Shown piece by piece: positions 13,116 through 22,440 of a stretch of DNA of 40,038 nucleotides (position 1 is the first letter of the stretch; each line of letters begins with the position of its first letter). This stretch comes from a virus: positions 1 to 40,038 of the IMG/VR virus record IMGVR_UViG_3300049893_000346; one strand, written 5' to 3'. The position numbers and the translations under genes were made by a program. A model generated the notes under the pieces. It did no database searches and had not been told where the DNA came from. It was given only the letters and a program-made list of their open reading frames with translations.

Positions 13116-15095
13116 TCATGAGGCATTCTCGTAGCATCCCCTTGTGGGAGTCGCCACGGTAACAGTATCCCCAGCAAGATCAGTCAACGCGCCAAGTCCT
13201 AGATTTGTTCCCTTATTCGTAGTAGTTAGATTAGTATCTGGTCTACCCGTGGTAAGGTTGCAATATCCTGCAGTCGTTACAGCATTCGTATTTGAATCGA
13301 GACCATTTCCGGTTAATCCATCAATATAGCAATATGATGCAGTTTCTAATGAAGATATGCTGTATCCAAGTCTCCACCAACGTACGAAGTTACAATTCGT
13401 AAGTGTGAGTGTACCAGTAACATCGTCTGCATACATATCGCCACGAGATGTTCCACTTCCAAGTCCAAGGAAAGTACAGTTCTGGGCTGTGAATGTATCT
13501 CCAGCGCCGGGTGCGCAGAATTGTAAGTTCGATGCTCCTGCGGACATACCTGTGTAATCAATCAAACAATATCTGAGCAATACCGTTTCGCCAAGAACGT
13601 AGCTAAGATAGGAAGCATTTGTAGAGATAAATGTACATCTGATTCCAGTAAGTGAACTACCTGTCTGCAATACCGACGCCGCAGCAAAACAATCATCAAA
13701 TGTACATCCAGTTAGAGTTGCAACAGTCGAACCGCCAGACGCTTCGCTAATCGCAAGCCCGCCGGAATCTGTGAAGGTGCAATTCAATGCAGTGATATTT
13801 ACCGTATTTCCCGCGCTGGGGTGACAAGCGAGGTGATTATCTGATCCTGTAAAGGAACAATCCTCTAAGTAGAGGTTGACATTTCGCGAACAGAAGATTC
13901 CATCATCTCCATCCCCACGAGCATCTACCCCTACAATCCCATAAAGTTCAATATCATGCACCGCAGAGCCAGCAGCGGCTCCAAACTTCATCCAGTCACT
14001 TCCTGAAGTAAGGTTTTGATTTTGTATTTGGAGATTATCAAAACGTAGGTATGTTCGATTTGAACAATCAAATGCAGACGTAGCAGTTTGTTCACAGTCA
14101 AATATCGGTTTAGCCCCGACGCCATAAGCTCCGAATACAATTCTATTGCCCGACGTACCGTCAATACTCGGTGTAATGGGTAGACTGCCGGATGTCCATG
14201 TCTCTCCTCTACGGAACCCGACTCTGTCTCCGGGACTCAGTAAGCTAAGAAAAGAGTTAACATCACTATTCGGATTAATAACGCTACCGCTTCCATTAAT
14301 TACCCCGACAGTGTTACTGACGTAATAGTCAAATGAGGTGTCATCAATATCTGGCCCTTCACCGACCGAGGTCCAGTTACTGCCAGACCCCTGATTAGTA
14401 CCGGCCTGCCAGCCTAGATAAGTCTGTGTTCCGCCATAGAATACAATGGGTGTCACGCCGGGCGCATTTCCGGTAGCCCCAAGATTACGAGCTGTACCAC
14501 CATTCCAGAAATCATAGGTGCTCGGGGTGATATAGTGAGCTGAAGTAGCTCCGGTGGTAATCCAAGCAAGTCGAGCACCGCCCTTGAAGTAGGCAGCGGC
14601 CCCTATAGTGCTGAATATACGATAGCCAGTAGCGTTATAGTTTTGGAAGGCAAATCCCCCGCTTCCCCAAGCCGTTGCTGTCTGTGATAGTACACCATTG
14701 ATCCAGATTGACATGGTGCTATTACCAGAAGATGCAGCACATCTTCCGGCTATCTGAATACAGTTCGGTTGTTCAAGAAGTAAATTCTGTGTCGGAGTAG
14801 TGAGCGCCGGTCCATTGACTCCAGCAAAGCTCACAGCTACACCAGAACTACTCGCAGGGATGTAGATTCGAGCTGTCGTAGCTGCGTGAAAAATAGTTTG
14901 AGAGCCAACATTCAAAAAAGCAGGGTCTATCCAAAAAGCTGCTGAAAAATATTCAACATTAGTACCGAATGGATTATTCGCAATAGACATTGCATCGGAG
15001 TTACCGTCAATGATAACTCGCGTATGTTCTGGATAAGCCGCCGCCCCGACACGGCCAAAGGAATTTCCCCAGATATTAGCCCCAAGACCTAACAT
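13116..15095 (-). CDS. Tailspike: LamG-like N-terminus with right-handed beta-helix
   Basis: A 659-residue virion protein. Residues about 25-200 look like a concanavalin/LamG-type jelly roll (EYFSAAFWIDPAFLN, MSIWINGVLSQTA). From about 265 on there are repeated short beta turns (VNLYLEDCSFTG, VNITALNCTFTD, VATLTGCTFDD, FTAQNCTFLG, LTLTNCNFVR), the coil-by-coil signature of a parallel beta-helix. This is the architecture of tailspikes that bind and often cleave surface polysaccharide. No catalytic pair can be named. It is adjacent to the spike-base-like gene upstream. Confidence 0.8.
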   Translation of the reverse strand: MLGLGANIWGNSFGRVGAAAYPEHTRVIIDGNSDAMSIANNPFGTNVEYFSAAFWIDPAFLNVGSQTIFHAATTARIYIPASSSGVAVSFAGVNGPALTTPTQNLLLEQPNCIQIAGRCAASSGNSTMSIWINGVLSQTATAWGSGGFAFQNYNATGYRIFSTIGAAAYFKGGARLAWITTGATSAHYITPSTYDFWNGGTARNLGATGNAPGVTPIVFYGGTQTYLGWQAGTNQGSGSNWTSVGEGPDIDDTSFDYYVSNTVGVINGSGSVINPNSDVNSFLSLLSPGDRVGFRRGETWTSGSLPITPSIDGTSGNRIVFGAYGVGAKPIFDCEQTATSAFDCSNRTYLRFDNLQIQNQNLTSGSDWMKFGAAAGSAVHDIELYGIVGVDARGDGDDGIFCSRNVNLYLEDCSFTGSDNHLACHPSAGNTVNITALNCTFTDSGGLAISEASGGSTVATLTGCTFDDCFAAASVLQTGSSLTGIRCTFISTNASYLSYVLGETVLLRYCLIDYTGMSAGASNLQFCAPGAGDTFTAQNCTFLGLGSGTSRGDMYADDVTGTLTLTNCNFVRWWRLGYSISSLETASYCYIDGLTGNGLDSNTNAVTTAGYCNLTTGRPDTNLTTTNKGTNLGLGALTDLAGDTVTVATPTRGCYENAS

Positions 15096-15341
15096 TTACC
15101 GAATTCCCCAAAGGTCAGCATCCGCCACAGTCGTATTCGTTCCATTTATACCATTAATATAAAATGGGATAATAAATGGGGCTGTGTCTATAGGAATAAG
15201 CGCAGTTACTCCCCCCACTATAACTTCAACATCCCCAATGGCACAAACGAGTAATCCTCGAAGAGGGGGATTATAAGTTGGATTCCCCGCCTGCACGATA
15301 GGTACGATTTGACTTCCAAACATCAAATGAGAAGTAGACAT
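15096..15341 (-). CDS. Small spike-base-like protein
   Basis: An 81-residue beta-rich protein (RGLLVCAIGDVEVIVGGVTA, then PIDTAPFIIPFYINGING and TNTTVADADLWGIR). It resembles the short spike base proteins of other phages, with a ring-like beta domain ending in a T-x-x-A motif. It lies between two tailspike genes and abuts the downstream one, which supports a role in spike attachment or trimer assembly. The AAGGA ribosome site fits the ATG at 15341. Confidence 0.55.
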   Translation of the reverse strand: MSTSHLMFGSQIVPIVQAGNPTYNPPLRGLLVCAIGDVEVIVGGVTALIPIDTAPFIIPFYINGINGTNTTVADADLWGIR

Positions 15342-15350
15342 AAATATTCC

Positions 15351-17108
15351 TTAAGTTTGAGTCCCTACAATAGTTCCATCAGTATCGCTGGAAGGGGCGC
15401 TGGTCTTAATTCGCAGTCGGTTAGACGAATCCACCCACAGGTGGATCGTACCGAACTGGACGTGCTTACCATTCCACGCCCCGTCCCCGAGAATTACATT
15501 ATTCCCCGCCGAGACAGGCTGAATATCTATATTGGTAGAATCGCTTCCACCCTCTATCAAGACGTCCGTACCAGCGGATTTAATACCTATCTTTACATAA
15601 GGGCGAACTACTCCGGCGGCACTGCCAAAGACCTCTAACGCAGGAGCTGGATTTTTAGTATTGCCGTAGAATAAAGAAATAGATTCATCAGTATCTGTAT
15701 CGCAAGAGTTTAAGTACCGAAGTCCATCTATAAACTCCCCGCTGCTAGAATTAAACCCGCTAATTCCCGTAACCGCCACACCCGTCCCACCCCAGTCCGC
15801 CGAATTAGACGACCGGGACACAGCACCAGAATAAACATAGGTATTTGATTTTACGTTGAAAAAGCAATAACTCGCATCTGCCAAACAAACAAATGGTTCT
15901 GGAGGTTGAGCTCCAACAGGTATATCGTCTGTAGGGTACTCTACAGAATCATCACCGATGAACCCTGTCAGTGTAACCCCGCGACACTGATTCTCGGCAT
16001 ACAGTAGTGCAGTCCACTCAGTACCTAGCGTATATTCCCACGAAGATCTACCAAAATAACAATTCGTGTAACTGTCGTTATGAAATCCAGAAAGACTGCC
16101 ATGCCCTGTTTCAGCCATTATACCGTAGCGAACTCGTGTCCAATTTCCATTGTTGACAGAAATATTGAACGGCTGTTCCCAATTATTTGTTCCACTAATG
16201 GGGATATGGTAGATCCCCGCGTACATACTATCAAACGCAGGACTTTCGAAGTGGTTTCTAGCGTTAACAAAATCTGTACCGTCATCTCCAGCAAGGAGAC
16301 CAAATCCAATCTTAGTCGCCGTATAGCGATTAGCAAGGGTCGTACCGCCCACGAACTGACAGTTGATAAACCGATTGTTGGTAGAAGAAGCGGTAGATGC
16401 TTGAAGTAAAACCCCCGCCGTTCCATTAATAAAGTCAACCTTTAACCCTTCCCACTGACCGCCACGCATACCGTCTATTACAATCGCGTACCCAAGATTA
16501 TTTATACCCCCGACCGTGCCAGTGACATAACTTACAATGGAGGATCCCGGTTCGCAAAACAAGTTAACCGTAACCGGATTATTACCACTATCATAATCGG
16601 CACTATTTACATAGGCGACGTATATCTGCGTAGTGATCTTGTAATTTCCACCAGCGCAGATAACCGGCCATTTTCCAACACTCTCCGCAGAGACATTAAA
16701 CGCCGTCTGTACTGCCGTGGTGTCGTCAGTGCTCCCATTTCCTACACCACCGTACCTGCGAAAATCCGCAGGGGGGTACTCATAGGCATCGGGGGTAATA
16801 CTCAGCGCAGTTTCTTCATCAGTAATCGCGTAAACTAACCCACCCGCCGGATTGGTAGTGGCAATCGTAACATTGGGGGACAATGCAGTAACGACGTATT
16901 CTCCAGAATCCGCGTATGCTTCTGTTTCCAGATCAAGATTCGTAACTACCGTGATATTAATAATGTCGCCAAGATTAAGGTTAGCAACAGAATCATTGAA
17001 ATAACCAGTAGCAGACGCGGATGCTAGGGAATCATCACTTTTATATCCCCAAAAGTTCCCCGTGCCTGCACTGGCAATGGACTTGAAATATCTAGACCGG
17101 AAAGCCAT
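15351..17108 (-). CDS. Tailspike with pectate-lyase-like beta-helix
   Basis: A 585-residue virion protein. After a 105-residue N-terminal adaptor it has FRRYGGVGNGSTDDTTAVQT, the pectate-lyase superfamily (Pectate_lyase_3) entry motif, then coils of a right-handed beta-helix (NNRFINCQFVGG, VTLTGFIGDD) up to about residue 460. The C-terminal region (VQFGTIHLWVDSSNRLRIKT) resembles a chaperone or trimer-tip domain. It is a predicted capsule or LPS depolymerase. The start overlaps the preceding stop (TAATG) with AGGA upstream. Confidence 0.85.
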   Translation of the reverse strand: MAFRSRYFKSIASAGTGNFWGYKSDDSLASASATGYFNDSVANLNLGDIINITVVTNLDLETEAYADSGEYVVTALSPNVTIATTNPAGGLVYAITDEETALSITPDAYEYPPADFRRYGGVGNGSTDDTTAVQTAFNVSAESVGKWPVICAGGNYKITTQIYVAYVNSADYDSGNNPVTVNLFCEPGSSIVSYVTGTVGGINNLGYAIVIDGMRGGQWEGLKVDFINGTAGVLLQASTASSTNNRFINCQFVGGTTLANRYTATKIGFGLLAGDDGTDFVNARNHFESPAFDSMYAGIYHIPISGTNNWEQPFNISVNNGNWTRVRYGIMAETGHGSLSGFHNDSYTNCYFGRSSWEYTLGTEWTALLYAENQCRGVTLTGFIGDDSVEYPTDDIPVGAQPPEPFVCLADASYCFFNVKSNTYVYSGAVSRSSNSADWGGTGVAVTGISGFNSSSGEFIDGLRYLNSCDTDTDESISLFYGNTKNPAPALEVFGSAAGVVRPYVKIGIKSAGTDVLIEGGSDSTNIDIQPVSAGNNVILGDGAWNGKHVQFGTIHLWVDSSNRLRIKTSAPSSDTDGTIVGTQT

Positions 17109-17884
17109 TACAGTGCGCTCCTATATGCAAACATAGACCCTGTAATGGTCGCCGTTCCTGCACCACTAGATATATTAGCGAATAATTCGAAGTAATCATT
17201 CGTTGCCATAGCTATAATTCCGGATGCACAAAATGCCGAATAGTCTCCTGTAGTGGCGATATTGGCGTACATTTGATTTACAATCGGAACAATAGATGTT
17301 CCGTTTTTATAGACTCGTAAATCTACTCTACCTGTAGTGGTTTTCGTAACTACTCCAGTGACCTGAACATTATACGTGGCGGGTTTAAGAACTCTAAGTA
17401 GGTTATTGCCATAATCTTCATTTACTTGGTAAGGATTTCCAGAAATACCTGAACCAGTAACCTTAGCATAGGAACCAGCAGTAGTGAAAGATACAGCAGT
17501 CCACGTAAGTCCCCCAACTCCGGATATGGCTAGATTAACATTTGAGCTAGTAACCGCCTGAGGAAATTCTACTCCTGAAGTAGTAGCTGTCGCTACGAGC
17601 GTACCTCCAGCAGATATACCAAGTTGGTCTCCAGCTATGCTATAGAGTCCAGTATTCGTATCCGTAGCAAATGTAATTCCGGGATTAGCAGCACTCCCCG
17701 CTAACGCTTTAAACTGTCCGGTCATCGTTCCCGAACCGTCGTGTCGAAACGACTGTGCCAACGTCGCGGCTATATCGTCACGTAGCGTATTCCATTCCGT
17801 AATTTGGAACGTATCCGCCGCAAGAGGCCCCGCCCAATTACCAATGGAACCCCAAGCAAAATCATTTCCTGCACCACGAGGCAT
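17108..17884 (-). CDS. Tail fibre protein
   Basis: A 258-residue protein. The N-terminal 60 residues (NTLRDDIAATLAQSFRHDGS) are helical, then a GTMTGQFKALAGSAANPGIT segment and a short beta-prism repeat of the T(G/N)-rich kind seen in fibre shafts. The C-terminal 120 residues form a C1q/TNF-like beta-sandwich (TTGRVDLRVYKNGTSIVP, then YFELFANISSGAG). It probably links the tail to the spikes or contacts the host. GGAG lies seven bases before the ATG. Confidence 0.75.
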   Translation of the reverse strand: MPRGAGNDFAWGSIGNWAGPLAADTFQITEWNTLRDDIAATLAQSFRHDGSGTMTGQFKALAGSAANPGITFATDTNTGLYSIAGDQLGISAGGTLVATATTSGVEFPQAVTSSNVNLAISGVGGLTWTAVSFTTAGSYAKVTGSGISGNPYQVNEDYGNNLLRVLKPATYNVQVTGVVTKTTTGRVDLRVYKNGTSIVPIVNQMYANIATTGDYSAFCASGIIAMATNDYFELFANISSGAGTATITGSMFAYRSAL

Positions 17885-17885
17885 T

Positions 17886-19589
17886 CTAGTTCTCCGGAAT
17901 TTCAGCAGCGGTTAGACCGGCTGCGATTTGTTGAAGTAATTGCGGGTTTTTACGGATAGCTTCGGCAAGAGCTTTCTGTCCGCCAAGTTCGCCAACAAGT
18001 GCTCGTTGGAACTTTTCAGTTCCTGCAAGTTTCAAAGCTCCATACCCTAACCCTGCGAGTTTCGCAGCCGCTGGACCTCCGGCAAGCCACGCCGTCGCTC
18101 CCACCGAACCAAGGGGGAGACCAGTACCAATCGTAGTCTTGTACCCGCCCAGAATACCGCCAGGATTTTCGCCCACGGCTTGCTCGGCAAGAGTAGCAAA
18201 TCGCTGCATAGGTGCCTGATTACCCGCTATCGTAGAATCAGATCCTTGAATATTGGCTACGAGATTTCGCGGAGTAAACTTACCGAACTGACTCTTAGCA
18301 TCTGCAATCGCTCCACGGGTGACGGCCCACTCGCCCCATTCATCATCAACGAGCTGCCACATATCCTTCCAGTCATCTGGCTTGCCCATACTAGGATGAC
18401 GGTACTTAGTCGTCATACCCTTTATAGAATCCATCAACTTCTGGACTTGCTGACCTCTAAAGCCAGCAGTTCCACCAAATGAATTCCTTAGAGCCTTCAA
18501 CTCGGTGTACAGGTCAACTAGGGTATCTCCACGGATAACCTTTGCTCCGCTATTACTGCGAACTACATCCCCAAGAAGTCTACGAAATCTCGTAGCTACC
18601 TGTGGGTCTTTGATGGATCGCAGAACAGCCCCAACTTCGCGGTCAAATGCTTGGCCCTTCAAACTGATAGCCTTATCCGTCACTTTCCGGCGAATAAGGT
18701 TGATACCTTCTTCAATGGTATCACTCCAAACTTGCGGGTTATCGTTAATGTCGGGGATAGCCCGTCCTGCGTTCTTTAAAGCCTGAATAGCAACGTGCGG
18801 AGCGCCCACTTCGCCAGCGATTCGGCGGACAACTGCCTGTCCTGCCTCTTCTTGAGCTTGAATTGCGGGAGACGACCCAAGTGTATCGGCTAACGCACCG
18901 TAGACTTTTCGTATCCATCCAGGTTTCGCACTCCGTCCAAGAGGGATATGTAGGCCGGGGGCGTATTGATCCCTAAACTGAATAAACTCATCAGATCGGC
19001 TGGCAAGGCCCGTTCCCGCCTTACCAAGAGCATTGACTAGTCCAGTCGTTAGGCCGCCGATACCGGCACCGAGAGCAGCGGCTGAACCCCTATCCCCAGG
19101 ACCAGCACTTAGAGCGCCACCCACGGCCCCGCCTAATGCGTTAGGGAGTACACCTCGCAACATAGGTACAAGGGTAGCGGCCCCCCGTGTAGCGAGCGGT
19201 AAAGCCCTCCCTGCTGCGCCTGCGAGCGCTCCTACACCCATAGTTACCGGCGCGGTTGCGGCGGTCTGCCCAATGAAATCCCCAATAGCTCCCTCAGTCG
19301 TATCCATTAGGGGCTTATCTAGTTCACGGGCAGCGTTGTAGTCCTCATCGCTCATTAGACCCGTCACATTGGCAGCGCCTCGGGCGAGGTGTGATAACCC
19401 CCGTCCCACCCCCGCCCGGAGGCGCTCACCAGTCCCCATCCCTATAGTGGGGTCGTAACTTTCCTGTTCCTTAGCGATATTAGCGGCATTACGAGCCTTG
19501 TAATCCCGCATATAATCATTCGCGGCCTGTTGGGGGGTGAACCCCTCTTTGACCCGAATGACTGCGCCATTTGGAAGTTTAATCTTCAT
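17886..19589 (-). CDS. Internal virion (DNA ejection) protein, Gly/Ala-rich
   Basis: A 567-residue protein. The start MKIKLPNGAVIRVKEGFTPQ is a short motif common at the N-terminus of phage ejection proteins. Residues 105-205 are long Gly/Ala-rich hydrophobic stretches (MGVGALAGAAGRALPLATRG, then ALGAGIGGLTTGLVNALGKA), able to enter membranes. A second such stretch is near 500-525. The middle is helical. Position among tail genes and composition fit a protein ejected to form the DNA channel across the envelope. The ATG overlaps the previous stop. Confidence 0.75.
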   Translation of the reverse strand: MKIKLPNGAVIRVKEGFTPQQAANDYMRDYKARNAANIAKEQESYDPTIGMGTGERLRAGVGRGLSHLARGAANVTGLMSDEDYNAARELDKPLMDTTEGAIGDFIGQTAATAPVTMGVGALAGAAGRALPLATRGAATLVPMLRGVLPNALGGAVGGALSAGPGDRGSAAALGAGIGGLTTGLVNALGKAGTGLASRSDEFIQFRDQYAPGLHIPLGRSAKPGWIRKVYGALADTLGSSPAIQAQEEAGQAVVRRIAGEVGAPHVAIQALKNAGRAIPDINDNPQVWSDTIEEGINLIRRKVTDKAISLKGQAFDREVGAVLRSIKDPQVATRFRRLLGDVVRSNSGAKVIRGDTLVDLYTELKALRNSFGGTAGFRGQQVQKLMDSIKGMTTKYRHPSMGKPDDWKDMWQLVDDEWGEWAVTRGAIADAKSQFGKFTPRNLVANIQGSDSTIAGNQAPMQRFATLAEQAVGENPGGILGGYKTTIGTGLPLGSVGATAWLAGGPAAAKLAGLGYGALKLAGTEKFQRALVGELGGQKALAEAIRKNPQLLQQIAAGLTAAEIPEN

Positions 19590-20410
19590 TCGTCTATCAG
19601 CTCGTATGAAGTGGGAGCTTGGGGATTTTCATCCTCGGGCATACCCTCAGCCACATACGGCTCAAGGAGACCCTGAACTGCGTCGGGGCCAAACTGCTCC
19701 GCATAAGCATTGAGGTCTGACTTTAGCTTAGGTTCAGTTCGTTGAATAAGAGTACTGAAAAAAGCATCCACCTGTTCTGGGGTAGCGTCTTTCCCAAGAG
19801 TAATACCTTCCCAACGAGAAATCTCAGGGCCAGTCAGCGCGCCACCATAAATAGAGTGCCGATACTTCGTTTCATAAAAATCTTCAAAGTCACGCCGCCA
19901 TTTCTGGAACTCAATATTTTCTTTGTTCGTAAGCATGGGCGCGTACCGAGCAGACCACTGTCTAAAAGTACCCGAACCAGGAATCTTACTAGCCCACTCA
20001 GGCTTAAACCTACTTCTAAGATCATTCAGGGCTTTAGTCATATCCAGCCCTTCCTGCACCTGCTTCTGCCAAGCAACAGGGATGTGAGTACGTCTAGATC
20101 CAAGGCGACCGGCAAGGGTAGCTTCAATCTGTTTACCCTGGAGACCCTCCATGGCGCGATAGTGCTTATCACGACTTTCACGATCCAACTGCGCCTGCTT
20201 CATCTGCTCAAGGTAATACTGGCGATTAATGCCCTGCTGACGCTGAGCACTGACATTCTGGAAAAGTTGTTGTCCGGCAGGGGCAAGCGCCCGATCACCA
20301 GTCATGCTCATCAGCATACCCAGAGCTTCGCGATTGCGGAGCTTGCCCGCAATCGCAGCTTGCTGTTCAGGAGAAAGGCTGCCGAAAACTAGATCATTAA
20401 AGTCGGCCAC
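19586..20410 (-). CDS. Internal virion/structural protein
   Basis: A 274-residue helical protein. I start at GTG 20410 (reading ADFNDLVFGSLSPEQQ after the start), which has GGAGGG just upstream and lies 14 bases inside the preceding gene; the frame is open further but without a site. Gln/Arg-rich helices span residues 40-120 (VSAQRQQGINRQYYLEQMKQ). No enzyme motif. It is one of four consecutive genes that look like ejection or internal core proteins. Confidence 0.65.
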   Translation of the reverse strand: MADFNDLVFGSLSPEQQAAIAGKLRNREALGMLMSMTGDRALAPAGQQLFQNVSAQRQQGINRQYYLEQMKQAQLDRESRDKHYRAMEGLQGKQIEATLAGRLGSRRTHIPVAWQKQVQEGLDMTKALNDLRSRFKPEWASKIPGSGTFRQWSARYAPMLTNKENIEFQKWRRDFEDFYETKYRHSIYGGALTGPEISRWEGITLGKDATPEQVDAFFSTLIQRTEPKLKSDLNAYAEQFGPDAVQGLLEPYVAEGMPEDENPQAPTSYELIDE

Positions 20411-21074
20411 GATACCCTCCAAACCCAGTAGAAGGTTGCTCAGCCGTAGGGTCTTCACCACGAAGGATCTTAGCCAGTAAATCCCCAAACTTATTCCGCT
20501 CTTCCTTACGCCGAGTACGAATACCCTCCCGGGATTCCCGCCCTTTCTTTCGTTCGTCGTACCCACGATACTGACGAATGCCCGCAGCAAGAGCTTCAAG
20601 AGGATTGGCAGCTACATAGACTCGACCCGCCTGACGACCTTCAGGGAACTGAGTCTCAATATCCTTCTGCGCCTGCGCGATAATATCCTCGTTAGCCGCC
20701 TGCTCATCTTCCAGAGCACCTAGTTCGCCGATATTGCTACCCATCGCCTGAAGATAGGCAGACATGGGGTCAGTCTCAACCTGCCCTGTAGGAGCTTGGG
20801 AAACAGGGGGAGCTGTCGTCGCTCCAATAACCCCCGTGGGGGATTTTGGAGTCTCTACACCTGTTCCAACTACCCCATAGCTCGTATCTACTCCCCCCAA
20901 TTGAGGAGGTGAAGGATTAGGTAAAGTCGCGGCCACGGGGCGATACCCCGGCATCCGTGGAGTAGTCTTGGGTTTCATCTTTGAATACGACCCCGGACCT
21001 TCGTAATCCCACATAGAACGGAGTAAGCCCGCAATACGTTCGTTTATATTGGGTTCACCATTAGACCACGGCAT
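20397..21074 (-). CDS. Virion-associated hypothetical protein
   Basis: A 225-residue protein: a proline/glycine-rich, likely disordered first 100 residues (KPKTTPRMPGYRPVAATLPN), then a charged helical C-terminal half (GYDERKKGRESREGIRTRRK). It is of the same class of flexible internal proteins as its neighbours and is in operon with them. Function inferred from position only. Confidence 0.6.
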   Translation of the reverse strand: MPWSNGEPNINERIAGLLRSMWDYEGPGSYSKMKPKTTPRMPGYRPVAATLPNPSPPQLGGVDTSYGVVGTGVETPKSPTGVIGATTAPPVSQAPTGQVETDPMSAYLQAMGSNIGELGALEDEQAANEDIIAQAQKDIETQFPEGRQAGRVYVAANPLEALAAGIRQYRGYDERKKGRESREGIRTRRKEERNKFGDLLAKILRGEDPTAEQPSTGFGGYRGRL

Positions 21075-21076
21075 CG

Positions 21077-22018
21077 TTAGACTCCTGCAAACATTCCGGG
21101 AATTTGACCGATTCCAGAGATCATACCCTGTAGAGCGGCCTGTTCGGCGTTAAACTTATCAAGTGCTGATTGTCCAGTCATCTGGGCAGCGCCGAGGTAA
21201 TTAGTCGGCTGAGCAGCCCCCGCTCCCTGGAAGCTAGGCATACCGGGAAGTGCGACCTGCTGACCAGCCATGATCGCATTGATCTCATTCAGGTTCATAC
21301 CCCGCTGTTGCATCATTTCAGCAATAGCCTGCTGGCGGAGTTGATTCTGGTAAGCTGAACTACCTTGCTGCTGACCTTGAATCTGCCCACCCATACCAAT
21401 CTGGTTAGCCATCTCCGCGCCGCCGCCAGTAATCGCACCGAAGATAGCTTGATTATAAGCGTCATTACGATCACGCCCCATATCAGCCATAGCCTGACTG
21501 TATGGAGAATCGCCAATATTCAGCCCCATGTTCGCCAGACGGGTGCGCTGCTGCTCTTCACGCTGCTGCCACATCGGGTCAAGTCGTGAAGCTGCACGTC
21601 CGTACAGCGCATTCTCCTGACGAGTACGGAAGTCTTCCAAGTTACCATATTCAGGAGCACTTACGGAAGCACCGGCAGCGGGGAGGTTGCCCCAATCGGC
21701 TGGATTCGCAAAGTCCTGCTGAAGTCGTCCGGTCAACTGTTCGCCAAGACGAGAACGATCCCGCTGCAACCGCAACTGAGACGACAGAGCATTCTGCGCA
21801 TCCGGAGTAAGTTGAGTACTCTGCGTCCACTTATTAAGATACTGCCCAGTGACAGGATCCCACTGAGGTGTAGAAGACCACTCAGACTTACCGAATGGAG
21901 TAAGCTGCGTCGGGCGGTTAGCCCAAGTCTGCTGTTCAATAACTTCACGCCCAGATTTACCCATCTGCTCAGCAGCTTGAGTATAGTCTGGAGCTGAAGG
22001 TGCTGATTTACCACCCAT
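21077..22018 (-). CDS. Conserved podovirus internal/structural protein
   Basis: A 313-residue protein with a recognisable start (MGGKSAPSAPDYTQAAEQM, then QQTWANRPTQLTPFGKSEW), a pattern repeated in structural modules of many short-tailed phages. Two long Gln-rich helices follow (DPMWQQREEQQRTRLANMGL, then AIAEMMQQRGMNLNEINAIM). It is probably a minor virion or ejection component. Confidence 0.7.
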   Translation of the reverse strand: MGGKSAPSAPDYTQAAEQMGKSGREVIEQQTWANRPTQLTPFGKSEWSSTPQWDPVTGQYLNKWTQSTQLTPDAQNALSSQLRLQRDRSRLGEQLTGRLQQDFANPADWGNLPAAGASVSAPEYGNLEDFRTRQENALYGRAASRLDPMWQQREEQQRTRLANMGLNIGDSPYSQAMADMGRDRNDAYNQAIFGAITGGGAEMANQIGMGGQIQGQQQGSSAYQNQLRQQAIAEMMQQRGMNLNEINAIMAGQQVALPGMPSFQGAGAAQPTNYLGAAQMTGQSALDKFNAEQAALQGMISGIGQIPGMFAGV

Positions 22019-22440
22019 TACATTCCTCCAAACATCCCCGGAACTTTCATCTTAGGAAGTTGCGGGGTTGGATTATATGACTGCTTCTGTGGAAGTTGAT
22101 TCCACTTATATTGCTGCATCGGGTTCGCCTGTGGCAGAGGGGGTGGCGGTTCCATCGTATTCTGGAACGGCCACTGGGGAACTTGAAGGGGTGCAGTCTG
22201 TACCGGAGCCTGCAGATTACCCGGTTCCGGATACAGCTGTCTAATCTGGTCAGCAAGTACAGTCTGCTGCGGGTATTTCATTCTCTTTAGGCCCAACATT
22301 CCAGGGCCACCGCGATTATTAAGATAATGAGCACCGCCATGTCCAGTAATGTTAAGGGGGTCTAGTACTCCGCCGACAGTACGTTTCGTTACATTACCAA
22401 CCTTCTTTACCGCCCGCTTAACGAATTTACCGAGACCCAT
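22018..22440 (-). CDS. Small basic virion protein
   Basis: A 140-residue protein. I start at ATG 22440, eight bases after AAGGA; an in-frame ATG at 22449 has no spacing. The N-terminus is a basic amphipathic helix (MGLGKFVKRAVKKVGNVTKR) and the rest is Pro/Gln-rich and probably disordered. A short basic helix followed by a flexible tail suggests a membrane- or DNA-contacting virion peptide. It overlaps the acetyltransferase gene by 14 bases. Confidence 0.6.
   Translation of the reverse strand: MGLGKFVKRAVKKVGNVTKRTVGGVLDPLNITGHGGAHYLNNRGGPGMLGLKRMKYPQQTVLADQIRQLYPEPGNLQAPVQTAPLQVPQWPFQNTMEPPPPLPQANPMQQYKWNQLPQKQSYNPTPQLPKMKVPGMFGGM

Noticed and set aside
19742-20392. 216-codon plus-strand frame within the internal virion genes
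   Set aside because: Antisense to a gene with a proper start, coupling to neighbours and family character; no ribosome site.
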